DNA of 64,000 nt from Leishmania infantum JPCM5 (lineage: Eukaryota > Euglenozoa > Kinetoplastea > Trypanosomatida > Trypanosomatidae): assembly GCF_000002875.2 (NCBI RefSeq), contig NC_009418.2, positions 914,130 to 978,129 of the forward strand, given 5' to 3'. The notes beneath the pieces were generated by a model, which saw nothing but the letters and a program-made list of their open reading frames with translations, ran no database searches and had not been told where the DNA came from. The position numbers were made by a program, and so were the translations under genes. Positions 52,005-61,339 of this stretch are shown in pieces (position 1 is the stretch's first letter; every line of letters starts with the position of its first letter).

Positions 52005-53084
52005 TCATCGGCGCGCGGCTCCGTCGTCGTCTCGTGAGCGCTTCCGGCTACGCGCCGGGTCTGGCCGCTGTTTTGCCAGGGTAAGTGAAACGTAATGTGG
52101 CAGGCCCTTCCCCAACACGTCCGTGCCGCGAGCGCCAATGTAGTTCTCGTTCAAGTTCAGGTAGAATTTGGTCGCAGAGGCGGTGGCTGGACGAAGCAGC
52201 GCGTGTGGGGTAGCTGAGCTCGCGCAAACCGCTGGCGCCGGCCAGCGGCGTACAACATCCGCCACGGCGATCGCGCCATCATCATCGATGCCTACACTCT
52301 TTAGGATCACTGCCCGTATTGACGGAAGGCGCCGCACTGCCGCCACGACGTGCACGGCGCCGTCATTGCCGAGTTTCGCGTTGTAGCTGAGGTCCAAAAG
52401 CTCGAGCGAGGAAGACGATTGCGCGGAGGCCCCCGCTGCCGTCGAAACTGTCGAATCAGCTGCAGCGCCTGGAGAAGACGCTTTCGTGATACCCGGTGCG
52501 GTTGCTGCGTCTCCGGCGACCCCAAGCCCCAGGGTGTTACAGAGTAGAACGGCATCGTCGGCGCTCAGCCTATTTCGTGAAAAGTCCACCACGCGCAGAG
52601 TGTGGCGATGTGCGGCGATGCGACGGAAGAACAAGTAAATCCCTGTAGGGCCGTCACACCCAAGCTGCAGGCGTAGATGCCGCAGCGGATTTTTCATGTA
52701 GGAGAGGTCAAAATACGCCGCGGCGCGCTCGCAGTGCGGCTTTTCAAAACGGCTGCGCACCACCTCCAGTACATCAGAGCGAGGAAGCATATGCATGATA
52801 CGGTAGATCGGATCCTTGCGAAGCACCTCTCGACTTGCGGATGCGGGAATAGTCGCCTTGACCGCCTCTACTGGCCGCTCTTGCTCAGACGTGCTAAGCG
52901 CCACTGCATTCGTCAGGGTTGACGCAGTGGTAGCGCTGCTCGTGGCCACAGACGCAGAGGCCGCAGAGTGGGCGGCCCCCGCGGGCTCATCACTGCGTGC
53001 GATATTGCCTTTCGAAGGCACCGTCTTCTTTACAGTCTTTCGAGCATCGCTCCTGCCGGTCTGTACCTTCAGAGAGCCCGGCAT
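52005..53084 (-). CDS. Leucine-rich-repeat (RNI-like) protein
   Basis: The 359-aa product has a low-complexity Ala/Ser/Thr N-terminus with Lys/Arg patches (1-85), then a folded part with ribonuclease-inhibitor-like leucine-rich repeats. Clear repeat cores are LRVVDFSRNRLSADDA (near 161), LELLDLSYNAKLGNDGA (near 226), IRAVILKSVGIDDDGA and FYLNLNENYIGARGTD (near 311). The C-terminus is very basic (RSRKRSRDDD), which could be a nuclear localisation signal. Such proteins usually serve as protein-binding scaffolds; the partner is unknown. The frame is open to 53216 but only from a TTG. The first ATG is at 53084, and the first AG after the tract (53101-53119) is at 53093-53094, only 8 nt before that ATG, which fits well. 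Confidence 0.8.
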   Translation of the reverse strand: MPGSLKVQTGRSDARKTVKKTVPSKGNIARSDEPAGAAHSAASASVATSSATTASTLTNAVALSTSEQERPVEAVKATIPASASREVLRKDPIYRIMHMLPRSDVLEVVRSRFEKPHCERAAAYFDLSYMKNPLRHLRLQLGCDGPTGIYLFFRRIAAHRHTLRVVDFSRNRLSADDAVLLCNTLGLGVAGDAATAPGITKASSPGAAADSTVSTAAGASAQSSSSLELLDLSYNAKLGNDGAVHVVAAVRRLPSIRAVILKSVGIDDDGAIAVADVVRRWPAPAVCASSATPHALLRPATASATKFYLNLNENYIGARGTDVLGKGLPHYVSLTLAKQRPDPARSRKRSRDDDGAARR

Positions 53085-53092
53085 CTCCGCCG

Positions 53093-53094
53093 CT
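53093..53094 (-). promoter_or_regulatory. Predicted trans-splice acceptor of the LRR gene
   Basis: This is the first AG (CT on plus) after the pyrimidine tract at 53101-53119, 8 nt upstream of the ATG at 53084. It excludes the 44-codon upstream open extension from the mRNA. Confidence 0.5.
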
Positions 53095-53392
53095 AAATCA
53101 GTGGAAAGGAGGGGAGGGTGTACAGGCGTCCTTGTAAAGGCACCCAAGCTCTTGCTCCGACGCAGCGGAGGAGCTGTCTCGACTTGCGTGCATATGCAGG
53201 AGGAAGACGAGAGCAATAGAAGACACCGAGAAATACAAAGGGCAAAGGGGAAAGGATTTCAGACGCTATCGAGACGCCAGACACCTACGGTGCGGTGTTG
53301 CGGTGAAGATGGAGTTAAATATCAGCTGGGCCTCATGACGATTCGGGAACACTGGAAGCGGGCATCGGCCACCGTGAGCACAGACGACCCTC

Positions 53393-53412
53393 CACACACA
53401 CACACACACACA
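53393..53412. repeat. (CA)10 microsatellite
   Basis: A perfect CA dinucleotide run is directly visible in the spacer upstream of the LRR gene. Confidence 0.85.
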
Positions 53413-53976
53413 GCCACACGATCCGCTATGCAGCAAGCAACGAGGTGAACGATGCGTAGCACACTCTCGTGACGCCGTCGCATGCAGAGGGTCCTTCTGA
53501 AGGAGAAAGGGAACAATGGCCCGTCGGCCAGTCGACGACTGCGTGTGTGTGTTGTCGCTGTGACTGTTGATGCTTTCCTGCTAAAGAGCTGTGCAAGAGG
53601 GACAAGGAGTTGGAAAGGGGGCAATGCACGAAAAGGAAAAAAAACAAGCAAAGCAGCGGGCGCCTCTCACAGTAGCAAGCACCAGAAAGCGAGACCGCCT
53701 GCGAAAGTTGTCTGTCGTCGCCGATAGACGTGCCTACCCCCTCCCACGTAATGCGTGTCGCTCTCGCAAGAACGTCAGATCTGTCCGGGTTTTTCGATTC
53801 CTGACGATAGAGAAACCACAACGGACAAGCACACGCTCATCCACACACCGCAGCGCTCACAAGAGGTCTCCCTCGAAGAGGGCCACAGGCGCACTGAGGA
53901 GGAGCAGGGCAGGAGGAAGAAAGAGCGAGAGAGAATGAGAAAGAGAGAGCGGTCCCTAAAACGTCGTCGGCTCACA

Positions 53977-55710
53977 TCACTTCGACAAGGCGTGGTAAGG
54001 GTGCACCGCGGAGGTGCGCCGCACGGATACGACAATGCCGAGTCGTTTGTCCCCCGCTGCGGCAAACACGCTCGTTTCCACCTGCCCATCCATGCGTGCG
54101 CTGTCGACGCTGTGCAGCGTATTGGCCTCGTCTCGGCCGCCGGTCGCGTTCGCTCCGCCACCCTTCACGGGGTGCTGGTATCTGAAGTCAACAGCCCAGA
54201 TGTTCACGGAGCTGTCGAGATGCGCCGTGACGAAGCGCGTGCCGGTGTTGTTCCACGACAGCTTTGCGACCTCCTCGCACGGCACCTGCGCCGTTGCCAG
54301 TTCCTCAAGCGGGCTGGCGGCTATCGGTGCTACGCTGCCGTGCGCCCATCCCATTCGCCCACCGCCACCGCCGCCGACGCTGTGGGTCGCGTGAGGCAGG
54401 CCGGCCGCGTTCATGAAGCGCGGCCGGCGAAAGAGCACCAGTCGAACGCAAGTCGTGAACACCATCGCCAGACACAAAAAGCTACGCCCCGAGGATGGGG
54501 ACCAGGCAACCTGCTTGCATGGGCTGCACAAAGCAGACGGCAGTCGGTGGTACACCACCTCGCCCAGCCGCGTGCTGTCTTGGGTGGCCGCCACAACGTA
54601 AACAGAACCTCCCTGATCGCCGGCCGCTAGCAGGGCGCCGGACTCGTCCCAGGCAACGCCAAGTGTGTCTCGCCGGCGATGGCGCGCTGCGACCGCGGAG
54701 GACGAGCCAGCATCACCGCTCCTGTCGCCGTCATGCGTGCGGGAACCGCCGCCGTCGTCCTCGGTGAAGGGAAGCGTGAGGACGCGGCACAGCACCCATG
54801 AGGTGTGGCTCACCCCATCGCCTCCGTTTGTCGCGGTGCCGTCACCCGCACTCAAGCTGGGTGACGGCCCAGGAGCCACTGCAGTGCCACACGCAGTGGA
54901 GCCTCTCACCCACAGCTCCACTCGACCGCGGCGACACGCGCACGCCACGGTGAAGTTTGTGGAGATGGAGCAGCTCACACTCTCCGTGGAGCGGATGCAG
55001 TCATCCAGCGCCCAATTCCCATGCGAGTAGCGATAGAGCCGGATGCCGTGCCCCGGGCAGAGCCCAGCGAGGTAGATGCCTTGTTGCCACGGCGCCCATG
55101 ACAACTCGGTGCAGGTGTAGGGCAACTCGTCAATCAAGATAGACATCGTCGCCGGGTCCCACTCAAGCAGCCGCTCATCCACCGGCGTGGCCTGCTCGCC
55201 GCCAAAGAGGTCGTCATCGGGTGCCCACAGCATGCCCATGTTCTCTATCACCGGCATAAGCTGTGTCCACGTGACGAAAATCTGGTTCTTGGAGGTGGCG
55301 ATGCCCAGCAGCCTGCAGTGGTTGTTGTGCTCCATGGACAGGATGGTGGCGTCGTCGGCGGTAAGATGGAAGATGGGGGTCATGTACGAAACACCGGCGC
55401 CGCCGGCACGGAATGTGTGCGCTGTCGAGTTCATCATCTCGGCGCTGGCGCCATAGAGGGCACGCCACTCGGCCGCCGCTGCAGTGTCGGTGTAGTGGAT
55501 GGCGTCTTGGCTCGAATGCGTACCACGCGTAAGCATCGTGCTGGACCCTACGGCGACTCCGTTCAAAGAGTCGGCAAACCCTGGCATGGACTCACCGTAA
55601 GACCCACCAGCGGGGAAGCCGCTTGGGACGTATTCACACGCGGGCAGCGCCGCACTGTGGTGGCTGTCTCCCGTTAGCGACGCAGGAGGGGCGCGCAAAG
55701 GCGGTTGCAT
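53977..55710 (-). CDS. SEH1/SEC13-like WD40 protein
   Basis: The 577-aa product is a WD40 beta-propeller closest, by eye, to SEH1, a shared subunit of the nuclear pore Y-complex and the SEA/GATOR2 complex. The supporting blades are TELSWAPWQQGIYLAGLCPG, which parallels the SEH1/SEC13 'FAP...G..LA' repeat; VAWSPSSGRSFLCLAMVFTT, parallel to SEH1 'FAPNLGRSFHILAIAT'; and the last blade AKLSWNNTGTRFVTAHLDSS followed by VNIW. The first ~100 residues are a disordered Ser/Gly/Ala-rich extension, and further low-complexity inserts (near 290 and 465) make it longer than SEH1 (about 360). I start at the ATG at 55710; upstream is GTG only. The tract at 55798-55845 and first AG at 55760-55761 give a 5' UTR of about 50 nt. 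The family is clear as WD40; SEH1 identity is moderate. Confidence 0.75.
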   Translation of the reverse strand: MQPPLRAPPASLTGDSHHSAALPACEYVPSGFPAGGSYGESMPGFADSLNGVAVGSSTMLTRGTHSSQDAIHYTDTAAAAEWRALYGASAEMMNSTAHTFRAGGAGVSYMTPIFHLTADDATILSMEHNNHCRLLGIATSKNQIFVTWTQLMPVIENMGMLWAPDDDLFGGEQATPVDERLLEWDPATMSILIDELPYTCTELSWAPWQQGIYLAGLCPGHGIRLYRYSHGNWALDDCIRSTESVSCSISTNFTVACACRRGRVELWVRGSTACGTAVAPGPSPSLSAGDGTATNGGDGVSHTSWVLCRVLTLPFTEDDGGGSRTHDGDRSGDAGSSSAVAARHRRRDTLGVAWDESGALLAAGDQGGSVYVVAATQDSTRLGEVVYHRLPSALCSPCKQVAWSPSSGRSFLCLAMVFTTCVRLVLFRRPRFMNAAGLPHATHSVGGGGGGRMGWAHGSVAPIAASPLEELATAQVPCEEVAKLSWNNTGTRFVTAHLDSSVNIWAVDFRYQHPVKGGGANATGGRDEANTLHSVDSARMDGQVETSVFAAAGDKRLGIVVSVRRTSAVHPYHALSK

Positions 55711-56089
55711 GAGCGCGGTTGTAATCACAGATGTACCCGTGCATTCGTATGCGTGTGTGCTGGCGTGCGGTCAGTCGATCAAGGCAGATCCATAGGCATA
55801 GGACGAGGAAAGATGGTGAGGGGAGAGCAGAGAAGTGGAAAAGGAGTCTTAGAACAGTGACGCCGAACTGACGAGTAACGCCACGGCTGAACAATGCACG
55901 AGGGTGGAGCGGCAGCCGGATACACAGAGACACACTCAAATCTTTTTTCTTTTTTCTCCTATTTCGGAATAGTCCCCCACTGCAAAACGAGGAAAAGAAA
56001 AAAGGATGTGTGGAAAGGAGAGGCAGAGCTGCTCAGTTGATCGACAACGCCTTGTGATCACCTCCTCCCCTTTCCATACATCCCACCCC

Positions 56090-56475
56090 CATCTCCGCAC
56101 TTACCATCCGTACGACCCTGCAAATCTGCAGGTGAAGTGCGGGGGTGCCGGGATTGGAGGGCGGAAGGGGGTAACGTATGTGCGTATGTGTGGCACCCCT
56201 TGCGTCGCCTCTGCGTTTATCTCTGGGAGCGCCATAAAGCGCTTATGGGTTATGTTGCATGTTCATTATCCTCTGTTTTTATTTGTTCTGGTCGCCTACA
56301 CGCGCAGCGATCGGTCGCTCTGGCTTTCCCATGTCGTGTGGGTAAATAACCCTGTCCCCACCAGAACGTCGCTATGCATGCGGCAGGGATAGGGGGTGCT
56401 GCTTGGCGTCCTCAGAGAGTGGGTGCGGGACCCTGTATACCACGCACCGAGGTGTGTGTCTGCCGTCATCAAGGC
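56090..56475 (-). mobile_element. Diverged SIDER-like remnant
   Basis: Positions 56411-56454 (agagagtgggtgcgggaccc, then tgtataccacgcaccgagg) match the head next to repeat copy 2 (31900-31942) and resemble the heads of copies A-C. On the minus strand the element would run to lower coordinates. The lower boundary (about 56090) is only a guess from the change to higher GC and loss of purine skew. It is much more diverged than copies A-C. Confidence 0.5.
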
Positions 56476-59400
56476 AATCGAAAGAGGGGAAGGAAGGAAC
56501 CAAAGAGATAGAGAGGCCGTCACAAGGCCAGAGAAGGAGCGAGGACAAGAAACAAGTGATATAGAGAGAGCTTGGGAGTGGCTGCTTTATTGGTAATGGT
56601 TGACAACGAATGGAAACGAGAAGAGCAAAAACACACACACACGCACGAGAAAAAAAAAGCAGAACCAAAACGAAATGCAGAAAAAAAAAACGAAGCAAAA
56701 CAACAGTGCGCAGTAATGCAAGCACGACAGGGAAAAGAAAGAAGCTCAGGGAGAGGGGCTTCGCTGAAGGCACAGAAAAAGGGTGCATACAGCCTCCCGT
56801 AAAGACATGAAGAGCGAGAGAAAGTAAAAAAGAAAAAAGACAAGGCGTCACAAGGGAAAATCCACGGAGAAAAACAAAAGGAAGGCGCCACAGCGTTCCA
56901 GATCGGTGCGAAGCGAGTGGGGTGCGTGGCAGCGAAGACACCGGCCCGTGTGGGGGTAAACATGTGCGTCATCCAAACAGAAAGCTTTCTCCCGCGCATT
57001 CTTTTTCCAGCCCCTCTTCACTTAAATTCGCCCTTCACATCTGCGCTGCTTGTCCTTTTAGTGCTCTCTCGCTTCCCACCGGCGTAGAGTAGCACCCGCA
57101 CTTCGCTCTTTTGACTTCCTCACCACACGCATCTCCTGAATTACACGTCCCCTGTAAGGCCTGCTCCGCACGAGCACAGGCACCACACAATGAAAGGAAG
57201 TGAACAGACACGAGCAACGAACAGCAAGCGTAGGAAGCAAAAAAAGGGGGGCTGGGGCGAGGTGGTGCTGGTGAACGTGAAGAAACACAAAGTAAACGAG
57301 AACGGGCGGTGAAATGAGTGGGAGGCGCGGGAAAGAGAGAAAGGGAGCGAGCAGATGAAGGGGAAAAAGCCCTTCTGCATATATCTGTGTGCCTGAGTGT
57401 GCGCGTGTGTGTCGAGTTGCAACAAGATAAAAATAAAATAAGTAGGGACGATCATGGAAAGAGGTAGGTGATTGCTCATGCACGCAGCGGGAAACTTCAC
57501 AAGAATAGCAACAGTCATAGTGAAACGGTGCAGAGACGGAAAGAAAGGCCCACGAGAGGCAGAAATCATAAAAGAAAGAAAAAGGAGCACAGTACAAACG
57601 CCCGCGCGACACCACAAACCACAGACAAAAAAAGAGGGCGAAAAACGAACATGTCAAACAGATATGGGGCACAGGGGTGTGAGGACGTAAGCATACAAAA
57701 AAAAACTGGAGAAAGGCGTTCATCAAGCAAAAGAAGGCACAAGGGATTCCAAAAAAAAAAAACTAAAAACTAAAATACAACTAAAAAAAAAACGTTAGCC
57801 TGTAAGCCGTTAGCGCCACATGAACCGAACAACAATAGAAAAAGGGAGATGGGGCAAAGACAAAACACGAGAGAGTGATGCTCATCAGCATACACTCAAA
57901 AAAAAAAAAAAAACAGAGGAAACACACACGGATAAAAAAGGTTTCACGCACAGAAAATAGAATCGGAACACAAAACAAAAGCCAAGCGCTGACACTCAAA
58001 AAAAAAAAAGGAGGCGCAGTCTCCATCACACATACGGCGGGAATCATGCTGGGAGTGTTGGGGGTAACGAAAGAAACAGATAGCCCGGAAAAGACGAGAA
58101 CAGGGAAAAGCACGGGGGAGATTGGGCTTTCGGCGGCGAAAGAGGAAAAGGAGCAAAAAGAAGAATCAGCACACACACACACACATAAATGATGAAAAAA
58201 GTTGAACATGTAGAGAGGGAAAGAGAGACGAGAGAGGAAGGGGAGGAGGAGAGGGTACGGAGAACGTCCAAGTAAGCCCAGGCGAAGAGAAACGACGACG
58301 AAAAAAAAAAGATGCTGAGAGAGCGGCAGAGAGACGCGCGCTAAAGAAAAGGCGGGAACGGAAGGAGGTACCGAGAAAAGATGGGAGTATATCATGAGGA
58401 GGCTAGGGCAGGAAGGCTCAAGATGTGAAACGAAAGAAAGGAAGCCGAACAAATCCGGAAGAGAGGGATAAAAAAAAACCTACTTGAAGTTCAACATGGC
58501 GCCAAACAGCAATTCTAGGCTCACAGGCGCGTGTGCTTTCCTGCGTGCGCAGCAAAAGACGACGAAAGCATGACGTGTGCGCTGGGTGAGGGGGTAAGTG
58601 TTTCGCTGGCGACACCGTAAAATAGCATATGTAAGCACATCTACAAAAAAGGCATACACAAGGAGAGAGGGCCCACACACGCAGACAAACACCGTCAAAA
58701 CAGCAATAACAAAAAGAAAAAAAAGCATGTTTTCCCTGCCGTCTCAAGTCGTATGAAATGCATGAACGCGGAAACGATAGATGATGGGAAAGCAGAGGTC
58801 GATCCCGCAATCGAAAAGGGGAAAAAATGGGACGCACCGTTATTCACCTGAGCACACACACACACACATGCACGTCAGACAAAAAAAAAACTACATGCGC
58901 ACTCACACAAGAAAAGGGAAGAAAACGCAACATGTACTGTTGGCTATTTTGCAGAGCAGAGCAGAGAGAGAGGATGACCCAGAAGTGCGCACGCACCAGG
59001 AAAAAGTCCACCATGCCTAAGATACGATGCGAGCCCCCCCCCCCTAGTGACTGCATGCTTTCTGTGCTGCACTCTTGAAAGCCATCCAAGTGTATGTGTG
59101 TGTCTGTGTAACGACGGGAAGCGACATCGCCGCTTTGAAGGCGGAAAGAAACGGTGAAGAGAGCCCACCGAAAGAAGGCAAGAAACCATGAGTGTTGGTG
59201 GGACTGTGAAGCAAAGAGCTGCGTGTCTGCGTGTGGGTGCGTATGCCTGTCTGTGTTGTCATGTAGCGGATACCTCTTGTTAGCATTCGTTTCTTAGCTC
59301 CTTATCGGTACAAGTACCCCATACACGTAAACAAAACAAAACAAAAAAAAAAACAGTCGCATAACCTAAAAACTGGGGGAAAGAAAAAAAAGCAAAGAAT

Positions 59401-61319
59401 CACGTTGGGGAGAAAGTGAGACAGAATTTACAAAAGGGGAAAGCCTTTGTATGTGCGCTGGCGTCTGTGTGAGCGTGTTTATGAGTACGACTCCGCACGC
59501 ATGAACATGCCCACACACCCAGACTGCAGGCGAGGGAAAGGAGTAGGCAGATGCCGCAATCGCGGCCTGGCAAAGAAGGGAAACAAGAAGAAAAATGGTG
59601 AAAGAAGCACGACTACAGACACAAGCGGTGTAATTGACAGTCTCTATTCATGCCGCAACATCGGACGGAGCTCCTGTGGAAGGAGGCGGTGAATTATGAG
59701 AAGTAAGCAAACGTGGGCAGGGGCACGGGCTGCGCAAGCCATCACACGCCGCGCACAAGCGTCGAAAAGGGATGATAAAAGGGAAGGAAACTCCACAAGT
59801 GCTCGTATGCGGCCCCTTGATGGCCGTAGGTGCGTGTTTAGACACCACGCGAGTGTGCCCATACAGTAGGGAGGTAAGAGCGGAGAGGATAGGTGATTCT
59901 AGTAGTTTGTGTGGGTGTGTGTGCGTGTCACTCTAAGTGCATGCGCATGCTTCTCGGTGGCCAAAGAAGTCTGGACGTTGTACACCCACCGCTCGCCCGC
60001 TCACGGCGCAAGACTAGCACAGCAAAGCCAAGTGAAATTATTTTGTTTTGGGGGTCGTTTCTTTTCGACCCTTTCCCTAAGAACACCAGTGAGCTGGGAA
60101 AGACACAGGGGGCACATGAACACGGGAGAGAAAACGAGCAAACGAAGCAGGGGCAATGTGGTTGTGGAGAGTGTGCGCGTATGCTTTGAGTGTGCGAGTG
60201 TGGTGCCGCAGATTGGCCCTCCCACTGCCGCCTCGTCATACGGCGCTCGCCAACACGTCTCTCTCCCGCCTAAACTGTTTCATCCTCCTTCCCTCACTGG
60301 GGTCCTTGCTTGTGGTCTCGTCCATGTCCGACACCCGCGCTTGGCCACGTGAAAGAAGAGGCCTTGGGAAAAGCGAGCAAGCAAAAGAGGAGGAGGGTGA
60401 GGCAAGTTGGCACGCGGAAATGCGACAAAGAAAAAGTAGACGACGTACTAGGAAGGCCATGCAGAGAGAGAGACAGAGAGAGAGGATGGGAGAAGCTTTC
60501 GAGGATGCACAATGCTTGAAATAATCAATCACGCAGGCACTCACATGCACAGCGATACACATCAACGTGCGTGTGTGCGCGCCAACGAGCAGGAGAGGCA
60601 GCTGGTACGCACAGCCACCCATGACGAAAACGCATCCCAGACACGAGGCTGAAGAAGAAAAAAAAAAGAACACCGGTAAACATGGGGAAGACGAAAATAA
60701 GTTCACAGATCGAGACCTCACCCCCTCCCCGTGAGAGAGAAGGAAGGGAAACAGGTCAGTCATTATGTACAGCCAAGAGAAAGTGTGCGAGCATTCGCTT
60801 CCTGTTTGTCAGAGAAGAAAACGATGAAAAAGAGTGAGAGTGATAGAGCTCGTGAGAACAGTATCAATGCCAGCCATACGAGTAGAACGGTCAAGATGAA
60901 CAACAACCAAAAAAAAAACATACCCACAGCACACCACCGGCACTACATGGGCAAAAAAGAAAAGCGCTGTGCCGTATGTGCTCTCGTACCCCTTTGGCTG
61001 TAACTCGCGTAGAAGGCGCGTGCGGACGCGTGTGTGCGAGTGTCTGTGAGCACAAGCGTCGAGAGAAGCACGAAGCGTGCGCACCACATGGCATGTGATC
61101 AAACACACGAAAAAAAAAGACAACAGAGGCGTACTAAGTGAGCGCGGATAACTGCACACTACTGAAGCTGAGCGATGCACTATCACGCGAAAGAGGGGGT
61201 GCCCGAAGCCACTTTGCCGCGGTGAGATCAGAGAAGTCAGAGAGGAAAATAATCGGGGAAAAGCACAAAGGGAGTAGCATGCAAACAGACGCGCACACGC
61301 ACACGCACACACACACGCA

Positions 61320-61339
61320 CAGACAGACAGACAGACAGA
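61320..61339. repeat. (CAGA)5 tetranucleotide repeat in a CA-rich tract
   Basis: Five perfect CAGA units are visible, flanked by CA/CG-rich runs at about 61290-61319 and 61372-61404. Confidence 0.8.

Larger units (their letters stand above)
53085..53976. other. Spacer between the SEH1-like and LRR genes
   Basis: This spacer of about 0.9 kb has a (CA)10 run at 53393-53412 and purine-rich patches. It holds the SEH1-like gene's 3' flank and the LRR gene's 5' UTR. No gene is seen. Confidence 0.55.
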
